A DNA stretch of 19,205 nucleotides from NCBI GenBank assembly GCA_030038955.1, contig JASHQV010000494.1, positions 1 to 19,205 of the forward strand, given 5' to 3'. The DNA is from Solirubrobacteraceae bacterium (GTDB lineage Bacteria; Actinomycetota; Thermoleophilia; Solirubrobacterales; Solirubrobacteraceae). Below, one piece after another: positions 1 to 6,340 of the stretch. Position 1 is the stretch's first letter; each line of letters starts with the position of its first letter. The position numbers and the translations under genes were made by a program. The notes beneath the pieces were generated by a model. That model searched no databases and was not told where the DNA came from. It was given only the letters and a program-made list of their open reading frames with translations.

Positions 1-1
1 G

Positions 2-112
2 AACACCTACATCAGCTACTACAACCACGACCGCGTCCACCACGGCAGACTCACCCAAGGACGCATCCCCGCGGACATCGTCTACGGTGCCAACAAAATG
101 GAGGCCAGATAA
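2..112 (+). CDS. IS481-type DDE transposase, C-terminal fragment (cut by window edge)
   Basis: The open frame entering from the left edge gives 36 residues and a TAA stop. It contains YYNHDRVHHGRLTQGR followed by IPADIVYGANKM. This is the tail of the integrase core (rve) domain of IS481-type transposases, where a YYN-x-x-R-x-H motif is followed by a G-R-x-P segment. The catalytic DDE residues would lie to the left, outside the window, so I cannot say whether the element is intact. No terminal inverted repeat can be defined with only one end visible. The element lies 344 bp upstream of the transport operon on the same strand. Confidence 0.75.
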   Translation, partial: NTYISYYNHDRVHHGRLTQGRIPADIVYGANKMEAR

Positions 113-207
113 GCCGCACCTGTCGGCACATCCCAGAGTCAGCCCAGCTTAGAGCGTGGAACAAAATGACGTGCGATCGAGGCGTTCCAGGACCAAGCTG
201 GGCGCCG

Positions 208-250
208 CCTGTGGTCGCAGCAGGTATTGAAATACCTGCAAGACCGCAGG
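208..250. repeat. Imperfect 18-bp-arm inverted repeat / hairpin
   Basis: The inner arms GCAGGTATT (220-228) and AATACCTGC (231-239) are perfect complements separated only by GA. The outer arms CCTGTGGTC (208-216) and GACCGCAGG (242-250) pair at 8 of 9 positions, and the ninth would be a G-U wobble in RNA. A small internal loop (217-219 against 240-241) separates the two stems. It lies about 100 nt past the transposase stop, so it may be a transcript-blocking hairpin at the element end or a dimeric protein-binding site. There is no U-tract. Confidence 0.6.
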
Positions 251-400
251 TGGTGAGCCAGCGCCGGTCATCGGACGCATCCGGCGCGCGCTCATCTTGA
301 GAGGCGCTCTCAGGGCCTATCTCAGCCGGGCGGCGGGGACTCAAACGCTCGAGCAGCTCCGGCCAATCTAAGCGTCGCGGCCGCCACTGACCGGCTGCGA

Positions 401-414
401 TAAGTGATCACTTA
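401..414. promoter_or_regulatory. 14-bp perfect palindrome, candidate operator
   Basis: TAAGTGATCACTTA is its own reverse complement. Its right edge is 30 nt upstream of the likely -10 hexamer and 42 nt upstream of the start codon of the binding-protein gene, so it would sit just upstream of the -35 region. It does not resemble the ModE box as I remember it. A two-fold symmetric site here suggests a dimeric regulator of the operon, identity unknown. Confidence 0.45.
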
Positions 415-444
415 GGGTCTCGTGCAGACAACTTCGATCTGCGT

Positions 445-450
445 TAGATT
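445..450 (+). promoter_or_regulatory. -10-like element of a leaderless start (binding-protein gene)
   Basis: TAGATT fits TANNNT and ends 6 nt before the ATG at 457. No Shine-Dalgarno sequence with normal spacing is present, so transcription probably begins at or next to the start codon. Confidence 0.45.
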
Positions 451-456
451 GGCGGA

Positions 457-1404
457 ATGCACCTATTTAATACATATGCAAGTCGCGTGACCCACGGGCC
501 GCGCAGACTCATGGTGATTCCACCCGGAGCAGCTCTCGCCGCCGCGCTGGCGGTGGCGCTGTGCGCTGGCTCGTCGGCGACTGCGGCGACCCCGAAGGCG
601 AGGGCGGCCACCAAGCACAGCGGTCCCGTGGAGGTGATCGCCGCCGGGTCGCTCGACACCGTCCTCAGCAAGAAGGTCGACAGCGCCTTCCACAGGGCAA
701 CCGGCTACACGGTCTCGCTTATCACAGGCGGATCGGGAACCGACGCTGCCGATATCAAGAACCGGATCTACGCCGAGGATGTCTTCATCAGTGCGTCACC
801 TGCCGATGACAAGCTCCTGATGGGCGCCAGCAACGGCAGCTGGGTGAAGTGGTACGCAGCCTTCGCGAACTCCCCTGAAGTGCTTGGGTACTACCCCAAG
901 AGCCGGTTCGCCCACGATCTGAAGACGGAGCCGTGGTACCAGGTGATCACCAAGAGTGGCTTCCTGCTGGGACGGACGGACCCTGCCGAGGATCCCGGCG
1001 GCGTGCTCGCCAAGGCTGACCTTCTGAAGGCGGCCAAGGAGCACCCCAAGTATGCGAAGGCGCTGAGGAAGCTCGCCACCGAGACCTCCGACGAGTATCC
1101 GGAGGACACCGAGGAAGCGGGTATCCTGAGCGGACAGCTCGACGGCGCGTTCATGTATGAGGCCGACGCCAACTCGCAGGGCAGCCCGTTCGTGCACCTC
1201 ACCGGCACCGACCTCAAGGGTGACTACACGATCACGCTGCTGAAGGGGTCTCATCACACGGCCGCGGCTGACGCATTCATCGAGTTCCTGCTCGGCAAGA
1301 CCGGCAAGGCTGAGTTGAGGAAGGATCATTTCGGGATCGTCTCACCACCCAAGGTGACCGGTTCTGGCGTACCGAAGGCTTTGAAGCACCTGTTCAAGAA
1401 GTAG
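457..1404 (+). CDS. wtpA: WtpA-like tungstate/molybdate ABC transporter substrate-binding protein
   Basis: This 315-residue exported protein should capture tungstate or molybdate outside the cell and deliver it to the downstream transporter. A basic N-terminus is followed by a hydrophobic signal segment (about residues 19-45). The mature part begins with VIAAGSLDTVL, the usual first strand and AGSL oxyanion loop of this family. GRTDPAEDPGG near residues 173-183 (Asp179) matches the segment around an oxyanion-ligating Asp in WtpA/archaeal ModA, and LDGAFMYEAD is the family hinge strand. Length fits WtpA better than short ModA. A Cys in the signal segment (ALC) is a poor lipobox, so lipid anchoring is doubtful. 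The next gene starts 2 nt after the stop, so co-transcription is nearly certain. W versus Mo preference cannot be read from sequence. Confidence 0.85.
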   Translation: MHLFNTYASRVTHGPRRLMVIPPGAALAAALAVALCAGSSATAATPKARAATKHSGPVEVIAAGSLDTVLSKKVDSAFHRATGYTVSLITGGSGTDAADIKNRIYAEDVFISASPADDKLLMGASNGSWVKWYAAFANSPEVLGYYPKSRFAHDLKTEPWYQVITKSGFLLGRTDPAEDPGGVLAKADLLKAAKEHPKYAKALRKLATETSDEYPEDTEEAGILSGQLDGAFMYEADANSQGSPFVHLTGTDLKGDYTITLLKGSHHTAAADAFIEFLLGKTGKAELRKDHFGIVSPPKVTGSGVPKALKHLFKK

Positions 1405-1406
1405 AA

Positions 1407-3251
1407 ATGAGGGCTCGCAGGGCGCCGCGCCCGTTCATCTGGCTCGGCGCTCTGCTGATCCTCTACCTCGGTTACCCGGTCGTTGCGTTCATCGTCCGGG
1501 TGATCACGGGCACCAACGAAGGCTGGAACGGAACTGGGCTCTGGTCCGCGGTGCGCGTATCGGTCGAGGGCGCGACGATCGCCGTGCTGATCGCCATGGT
1601 GACGGCGGTGCCGTTGGCCTACATCCTGGCTCACGGTCGGGGATGGCTCTCATCCGTGGTCGGCGTGATCGTCCAGCTTCCGCTCGCCGTGCCGCCACTG
1701 ATCAGTGGCATCCTGCTGATCTACATCATCGGTCCGTACACATTCCTCGGCAGGATCTCAGGACAGCGGCTGACCGAGACGATGTACGGAGTCGTCATCG
1801 CCCAGTTGTTCGTTGCCTCACCGTTCCTCGTGGTGGTGGCGCGTAGCGCCTTCAGCGCCGTCGACCCAGCTCTGGGCGACGTTGCCGCCACGCTCGGCCA
1901 CGGCCCGCTGGCTCGCTTCCTCCGCGTTGACGTACCGGCCGCGAGCGATGGCCTGCGGACAGGGGCCATCTTGATGTGGCTGCGAGCCTTTGGGGAGTAC
2001 GGCACGATCGTGATCATCGCCTACCACCCTTACAGCCTGCCGGTGTACGTCGACAACCTGTTCTCTTCGGCACCGCTGTCGCAGGCCGAGGCGCCGACGC
2101 TGATCGCCTTCGGGATCGCGGTGCTGGCGATCACTATCGGGCGCCTGCCACGACCACCGCGCCTCAGGCGCGGACGCAAGCCGACCCCGGTCGGTCCAAT
2201 GTCGACGACGCCGATCTCGGTTGGCTTCGATATCAGCGCCAAGGTCGGGAGCTTCCGCCTGCAGGTGGCTCACCCGGCTCGTGGTCACCGCCTGGCGATC
2301 GTCGGACCGTCGGGCTCGGGCAAGTCGGTGACGCTGCGGGCGGTGGCCGGACTGCTTGGCCGCAGTGCAGGCACCGTCACCTATGACGACGCTGACATGA
2401 CGCGCATCGCAACGGAGAAGCGGCGGATCGGCTACGTGCCGCAGGGCTTCGGTCTGCTGCCCGGTCGTACGGTCTGGCAGCAGGCGACCTTCGGCGTGCA
2501 CGCGGATCGAGAACGCGCAGCCTGGTGGCTGCAGACGCTCGGACTCGACGGCCTCTACGACCGCCTGCCAGAAGAGCTGTCCGGGGGCCAGCGGCAGCGC
2601 GTCAGCCTTGCCAGAGCGCTGGCCGTGGATCCCGGGGTCGTACTGCTGGATGAGCCCTTCTCAGCCTTGGACGCCCCGGTTCGCGCCGAGCTGCGGCGTC
2701 AACTGCGACGCCTGCAGAACGATGTGAATCTGTCGACGGTGCTGGTCACCCACGACCCCGAGGAGGCCGCGATGCTCGCCGACGAGATCATCGTCCTCAA
2801 CGATGGCCACGTGCTTCAGGCCGGGAGCTGTCGCGAGGTCTACCAGCGGCCGGCGACGGTCCAGATCGGCCGTCTGCTCGGCATCGACAACCTCTTTGAC
2901 TGTCACCCACCCGGCGATATCCCGGCGCTAGTGCCGACGGCGCCGTCGGCCAGAGCGCCGGGTGGCGGGCCGGTGCTGTGGCACGTGCCGCCCGAGGCGC
3001 TGAGGATTCATCCCACGATCAGCGGCAACGGCTCGGCCGTGAACATCGGCGAAGGCAAGGTGACCGACATCATCGACCTGGGCCGCAGCGTCGAGGTGGT
3101 AGTGCGCTTGACTAATGGAACTGAGATCCGTGCGCGGATGCTCGATCTGCCGGCATTGGCTGTCGGGAGCCCCTGCCTGGTCCAGACCGACGCGGACGCT
3201 GTGTCGACGTGGACGCAGTCCCCGACGCCCGAGCCAGCCGCCGCCAGATGA
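1407..3251 (+). CDS. Molybdate/tungstate ABC transporter, permease-ATPase fusion (ModB-ModC type)
   Basis: One 614-residue chain carries both membrane and motor parts of an oxyanion importer. Residues 1-245 form a BPD-type permease with about six hydrophobic helices and an EAA-like coupling loop (DVAATLGHGP, followed by GEYG further on). A short basic linker leads to an ABC ATPase with Walker A GPSGSGKS (300-307), Q-loop Gln346, signature LSGGQ (391-395), Walker B with DEP at 415-417, and H-loop His449. Residues from about 520 form a TOBE-like tail (NIGEGKVTDIIDLGRSVEV) of the kind that lets ModC/CysA-type ATPases sense oxyanion. All catalytic residues are present, so it should be functional. 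Two copies would make the complete transporter. No strong ribosome site precedes the ATG, so translation probably couples to the upstream gene. Confidence 0.88.
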   Translation: MRARRAPRPFIWLGALLILYLGYPVVAFIVRVITGTNEGWNGTGLWSAVRVSVEGATIAVLIAMVTAVPLAYILAHGRGWLSSVVGVIVQLPLAVPPLISGILLIYIIGPYTFLGRISGQRLTETMYGVVIAQLFVASPFLVVVARSAFSAVDPALGDVAATLGHGPLARFLRVDVPAASDGLRTGAILMWLRAFGEYGTIVIIAYHPYSLPVYVDNLFSSAPLSQAEAPTLIAFGIAVLAITIGRLPRPPRLRRGRKPTPVGPMSTTPISVGFDISAKVGSFRLQVAHPARGHRLAIVGPSGSGKSVTLRAVAGLLGRSAGTVTYDDADMTRIATEKRRIGYVPQGFGLLPGRTVWQQATFGVHADRERAAWWLQTLGLDGLYDRLPEELSGGQRQRVSLARALAVDPGVVLLDEPFSALDAPVRAELRRQLRRLQNDVNLSTVLVTHDPEEAAMLADEIIVLNDGHVLQAGSCREVYQRPATVQIGRLLGIDNLFDCHPPGDIPALVPTAPSARAPGGGPVLWHVPPEALRIHPTISGNGSAVNIGEGKVTDIIDLGRSVEVVVRLTNGTEIRARMLDLPALAVGSPCLVQTDADAVSTWTQSPTPEPAAAR

Positions 3252-3270
3252 CGTGCAGGGGAGGATCGCG

Positions 3271-3276
3271 GAGAGG
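3271..3276 (+). promoter_or_regulatory. Ribosome binding site deciding a GTG start
   Basis: GAGAGG lies 7 nt before GTG at 3284. This supports that start over the upstream ATG at 3209, which overlaps the permease-ATPase gene, and over the in-frame ATG at 3332, which has no good site. Confidence 0.55.
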
Positions 3277-3283
3277 TGCTGGA

Positions 3284-4552
3284 GTGAGGGTCCGTGGGAG
3301 AACTAGTGACAAACGACCGCGTGCCGGCCCGATGAGCGGCACACGTCGATCTTGGCTGCTCGCGTACGGGCTCGTGATCGCGCTGCTCGTGAGCATCTCC
3401 GCGCAGCTTCCCGAAGCACGCGCAAGCGAGAGCCAGCAGCCCGGGCTCCAGATCGGATTCGCTGACGGCAGCGACCAGTGGACGCCGACTTTGAGCTCTC
3501 CAGACATCGTCGGAAAGAGCTACGAGATCACCCCTCCGGGCGGCAGCGAGCGTACGGTCGACGTGGCCTCTGGCTATTCGCTGGAGAGCTTCCTCACCTC
3601 CTGGGAACACCATACGGGCGTTTCCTCGAGTCGCTTTTCACTGGTCGAGGTTCCGGCAGATACCGGTACGACACTGCTCACGGAGGCAGAGGCGATGAGC
3701 GATCCGAAGACGACGACGCACGCTCCGGTGTTCTGGACCGACAAGCAGGACAGCGTCGACTTCGCCGACGAGAACCCGGATGACTACGTCAGTGAGATAG
3801 ATCAGGTTGCGCTCTTCACCGGGGAAGAGCTCACGGTCAGCATCACGACCGCAAAGCAAACGATCCCGGAAAACAGCATCGCGACCTTTACCGCACATGT
3901 CAGCCCGGCCACCGGGAAGCTTCAATACGACTGGTTTATCGTGGGCACCAACGGCGACCTCGTCCAGGGCGGCAAGACCTATCGGGCGCCTTTCCCCTTG
4001 CGAGGCAGCTTCCGCGTCTACCTGGTAGTCGAAGGAGACCCGACCGGATCATCGATCGGCGTCTCGAACCAGCTCCCGATCAGCGTCGGTCCACCGAAGC
4101 AGAGCGCCGCGCGCAGGCACGACGACGGCACCAACCGTCACAGGCGTTCATCCGGGAGCGAGTCGGACGCCAAAGGCTCGACTACCGGCACGTCCGCTGC
4201 CGGCAAGTCCGGCTCCACCACTGCCACTCGGAAGTCGACGACGACGGTGACCAAGCGGCGGCGGAAGTCGCCGCCGAGGCGCCTCAGCGGGCCGCTGCTG
4301 TCCGGAATCGCGATCACGAGCCCTGGGGTGGCGGGTGCCGAAAGCTCGGCGAACACCTCTGCGCTTGGCGTGCACAGCGCAGCCGAGGCCGGGCACGTGG
4401 CCAGACGGCACGTCACCACGCATCACGGGCCCCACCTTGGTGAGGGCTTCTGGATAGTGCTTGGCGTGTTGACGACGCTGAGCACCGGAATGCTGCTCGA
4501 ATCGAGAGGCCTACGGAGAAGGCTCTTGCAACCGCTGACCGGCACTCACTAA
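3284..4552 (+). CDS. Secreted Ig/PKD-like protein with C-terminal membrane anchor, unknown function
   Basis: From the GTG at 3284 the product is 422 residues. A signal peptide (hydrophobic core about 24-40, cleavage near ARA-S at 45-48) is followed by two beta-rich regions. The second, roughly residues 180-268, looks like an Ig/PKD-type fold (YDWFIVGTNGDLVQGGKTYR, then a FRVYLVVEG strand). A Ser/Thr/Lys/Arg-rich linker covers about 270-345. A single hydrophobic helix (about 389-407) ends with the short basic tail SRGLRRRLLQPLTGTH. The expected topology is an outside ectodomain on a stalk with a short cytoplasmic tail. I do not recognise the family. Position between the oxyanion transporter and the ExbB-like gene suggests it is the external partner of that system. 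It could instead bind cargo or the cell wall. Confidence 0.8.
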   Translation: MRVRGRTSDKRPRAGPMSGTRRSWLLAYGLVIALLVSISAQLPEARASESQQPGLQIGFADGSDQWTPTLSSPDIVGKSYEITPPGGSERTVDVASGYSLESFLTSWEHHTGVSSSRFSLVEVPADTGTTLLTEAEAMSDPKTTTHAPVFWTDKQDSVDFADENPDDYVSEIDQVALFTGEELTVSITTAKQTIPENSIATFTAHVSPATGKLQYDWFIVGTNGDLVQGGKTYRAPFPLRGSFRVYLVVEGDPTGSSIGVSNQLPISVGPPKQSAARRHDDGTNRHRRSSGSESDAKGSTTGTSAAGKSGSTTATRKSTTTVTKRRRKSPPRRLSGPLLSGIAITSPGVAGAESSANTSALGVHSAAEAGHVARRHVTTHHGPHLGEGFWIVLGVLTTLSTGMLLESRGLRRRLLQPLTGTH

Positions 4553-4605
4553 GGGCTCGTGACTCTCCACGCAAGCAATCTGGCGGTCGCGCAGCGGAGC
4601 ATGTG

Positions 4606-5352
4606 ATGGGGGTCGAGCATCTGCTCTCGCACATCGCTCGGGCACTGAAGTACCCAGTGTTGATACTCGCCGTGATCGCGTTGGCGTGGGTGCTGGTAGA
4701 GATCGGGCGGCTGCTCGCGGAGGTGTTCGGGCGCCGGCGCCGGTCGCTGCGAAGAGTCGAGGAGACACTGCCGATGATCAAGGCGGCGCTGACGTCCGGA
4801 GACACGTCGGGGGCGATCGCGCTGATCGACAGAGTCGCGGTGACGCCGGAGATGGCGTCGGTGCTCGAGTCGATCGTGATGCAGATCGGTCAGCCGGATG
4901 CCGATGAGCGGATCGCCAAGCGCCTCGCGGACTACGAATACCGACAAATACGCGCGCTGGAGCGGACCCGAATCCTGGTGCGCTTCGGTCCAGCGCTCGG
5001 CCTGATGGGAACGCTGATCCCGTTGTCGCCGGCGCTGGCGGGCTTGGCACGGGGAGACGTCAAGACCCTCTCAGACAACCTACAAGTGGCGTTCAGTGTA
5101 ACCGTCACCGGCCTGATGATCGGCGCGCTGGCGTTCGCGATCTCTTTGGTCCGCGATCGGCTATACGGACAGGATTACTCCGACGTTCAGTACATCTCCT
5201 CGGTATTGGCAGCGCCGACGGCACCGGCAGCGCCGACGGCACCCTCCGGCTGGCGTGCGGCGATTTCGCCGGGATCCCACGACCAGAGCAGCACCGAGCC
5301 GCCGCCAGTCCCGCAGCTGGCCTCGTCCCCGATCCCGAGTGAGGAGAGATGA
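4606..5352 (+). CDS. MotA/TolQ/ExbB-family proton channel protein
   Basis: The 248-residue product has the ExbB/TolQ plan: TM1 (about 17-33), a cytoplasmic helical region, TM2 (about 126-147) and TM3 (about 160-183). FGPALGLMGTLIPLSPAL matches the family signature at TM2, and AFSVTVTGLMIGALAFAISL carries the Thr/Gly-rich TM3 that lines the proton path. In ExbB, TolQ and MotA this subunit forms an oligomeric ring around an ExbD/TolR/MotB dimer and uses proton flow to move a partner. ATG 4606 is preferred because GGAG at 4596-4599 is 6 nt away; GTG 4603 and ATG 4601 fit less well. The C-terminal tail is Ala/Pro-rich (repeated APTAP). The stop overlaps the next ATG. Confidence 0.88.
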   Translation: MGVEHLLSHIARALKYPVLILAVIALAWVLVEIGRLLAEVFGRRRRSLRRVEETLPMIKAALTSGDTSGAIALIDRVAVTPEMASVLESIVMQIGQPDADERIAKRLADYEYRQIRALERTRILVRFGPALGLMGTLIPLSPALAGLARGDVKTLSDNLQVAFSVTVTGLMIGALAFAISLVRDRLYGQDYSDVQYISSVLAAPTAPAAPTAPSGWRAAISPGSHDQSSTEPPPVPQLASSPIPSEER

Positions 5353-5681
5353 GCGTCCACACGAGCTCACGCGCTCGCTCACGTGAAGAGCGCGCTGGCG
5401 ATCCGCTAGACGGACTCGTGAACATGTTCGACCTCGGGATCGTGCTTGCGGTCGCGTTCCTGCTCGCTGCACTGTCCTCGCTGCATCTCACCAGCAACCT
5501 GATTCACCACCAGAGCCCACCCCAGCCAAACGCGATCACCGCCCAAAAGAGGCAGACCACCCACCCACTCCATCTGAAGTCAAATCAGCGCGTCGTTGGA
5601 CACGGCGTTCGAGTTGGGTCTGTATACCGCCTCAACGACGGACAGCTGATCTACGTCGCGCCGACGGGCAGGCGCAAGTAG
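5349..5681 (+). CDS. DUF2149-like single-pass membrane protein, ExbD-like partner
   Basis: This 110-residue protein starts in an ATGA overlap with the ExbB-like gene. Its core DPLDGLVNMFDLGIVLAVAF places Asp28 just before the only membrane helix (about 29-47), the position of the essential proton-carrying Asp in ExbD/TolR. The C-terminal part contains GHGVRVGSVYRLNDGQLIYV, which matches my memory of DUF2149 proteins (G-x-x-Y-R-L-x-D-G). DUF2149 genes next to ExbB-like genes are, as I recall, known from archaea. GAGGAG at 5341-5346 is unusually close to the ATG, so translational coupling is likely. It appears to end the operon. Confidence 0.8.
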   Translation: MSVHTSSRARSREERAGDPLDGLVNMFDLGIVLAVAFLLAALSSLHLTSNLIHHQSPPQPNAITAQKRQTTHPLHLKSNQRVVGHGVRVGSVYRLNDGQLIYVAPTGRRK

Positions 5682-5783
5682 GGGACTGAGTGGCCGTCTC
5701 CTGGGCTGCTGGCGAGCTGCCTCACTGGCAGCGCCAGGACAGCGGTCTTCCTGGTATCTTCACCGCGCTCGGCCATCCGCACC

Positions 5784-5900
5784 TCAGAGACCTGGCGGAT
5801 ACGCGTTCAAGTAGAGCCTGTCGACGTACTCGATCTCAAGCGCCACATGTCCGTCGAGCACACCGTTGATGTTCGCCACGCCCACGATCCCCGCATCGTG
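5784..5900 (-). pseudogene. Remnant of the N-terminal part of a conserved actinobacterial gene
   Basis: Read on the minus strand, the segment encodes HDAGIVGVANINGVLDGH followed by VALEIEYVDRLYLNAYPPGL and a TGA. From memory this resembles the start of a family of actinobacterial proteins, often repeated in a genome, in which LYLNAYVP continues into several hundred more residues. Here the match stops after LNAYPP, within three residues of the stop. The upstream part of the open frame runs antisense across the small membrane protein and zwf and is not coding. I therefore read it as a decayed fragment, perhaps left by a mobile sequence. The family name is uncertain. Confidence 0.4.
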
Positions 5901-5972
5901 AACGCAACAGGGCCGGCTCTCTCGGCTCACCCCGCGGCCTACCGGGAGGGGTCGGGTCAGGACACGACCCCT

Positions 5973-5978
5973 TAGCTT
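5973..5978 (+). promoter_or_regulatory. -10-like element of a leaderless start (small membrane protein)
   Basis: TAGCTT fits TANNNT and ends 6 nt before ATG 5985. No Shine-Dalgarno sequence is visible. Confidence 0.4.
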
Positions 5979-5984
5979 TATGAG

Positions 5985-6224
5985 ATGTGGGACGACGAGG
6001 ACACCGAGCTCCCGTTCACGCTGTTCGTCGCCTGCGCCCAGCTGATCGTCGGCATCGGGCTGATCGCGTTCGGCCCGTCGTCGGCGGTGCGGATCATCGG
6101 CGTGGTGGTGATCGCGTTCGCACTGCTGACCGGCGGCAGCGCCTACTACCACGCGCGCCGGCGGGCGCAGCGGTCGCTCGCGGACCCAGCCGACCCCGAG
6201 GAAGGTCCGTCTGAGCGGGGGTGA
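5985..6224 (+). CDS. Small two-helix membrane protein, unknown function
   Basis: The 79-residue product starts with an acidic stretch (MWDDEDTELP), then has two hydrophobic helices (about 10-29 and 34-52) separated by a short Pro/Ser turn, and a basic then acidic cytoplasmic tail (HARRRAQRS, then DPADPEE). Codon use is strongly GC-biased like its neighbours, which supports it as a real gene. The -10-like hexamer 6 nt upstream also fits. It is a stand-alone gene converging on zwf. Its stop codon lies inside the left arm of a 23-bp perfect inverted repeat. I do not recognise a family. Confidence 0.65.
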   Translation: MWDDEDTELPFTLFVACAQLIVGIGLIAFGPSSAVRIIGVVVIAFALLTGGSAYYHARRRAQRSLADPADPEEGPSERG

Positions 6225-6266
6225 TGCAGGTGACGCGGCGATCCGCCGCGTCACCTGCATCACCCC
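6218..6266. terminator. 23-bp perfect inverted repeat, likely bidirectional terminator
   Basis: Bases 6218-6240 are the exact reverse complement of 6244-6266, with only ATC between. The stop codon of the small membrane protein (6222-6224) is inside the left arm. It lies between two convergent genes. No T-run follows on either strand, so it would be a U-less terminator, a stabilising hairpin, or a remnant of something else. Confidence 0.65.
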
Positions 6267-6305
6267 ATCCGGTGGGCGGCGGTGGGCTGCTGGGGTAGGC
6301 GGCTG

Positions 6306-6325
6306 CTCGGCCAGCCCCGGCCGAG
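6306..6325 (-). terminator. Hairpin downstream of zwf
   Basis: CTCGGCC (6306-6312) and GGCCGAG (6319-6325) form a perfect 7-bp stem with a 6-nt loop, 15 nt past the zwf stop. A second small stem, GGTCG/CGACC at 6325-6338, partly overlaps it. No U-tract is present. Confidence 0.45.
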
Positions 6326-6340
6326 GTCGGGCGCGACCGC

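Larger units (their letters stand above)
113..456. other. Intergenic region upstream of the transport operon
   Basis: This 344-bp stretch has no convincing reading frame. It should contain the right end of the flanking insertion sequence, a long hairpin near 208-250, a 14-bp perfect palindrome at 401-414, a small 5-bp inverted repeat (GCAGA at 424-428, TCTGC at 438-442) and a -10-like TAGATT at 445-450. I see no RNA gene or recognisable riboswitch, and specifically no obvious Moco aptamer, though I could not run a covariance search. Confidence 0.6.
5682..5984. other. Intergenic region after the transport operon
   Basis: This 303-bp stretch holds no complete gene. It contains the minus-strand remnant described separately and, at its right end, the promoter of the small membrane protein gene. 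I could not define a strong terminator for the transport operon. Confidence 0.5.

Noticed and set aside
457..560. Lipoprotein signal in the binding protein
   Set aside because: A Cys follows AVAL, but Leu at -1 does not fit the lipobox. A normal signal peptide is at least as likely.
3209..3283. Upstream ATG for the surface protein
   Set aside because: It would overlap the permease-ATPase gene by 43 bp and put a non-signal-like stretch before the signal peptide. GTG 3284 has a good ribosome site.
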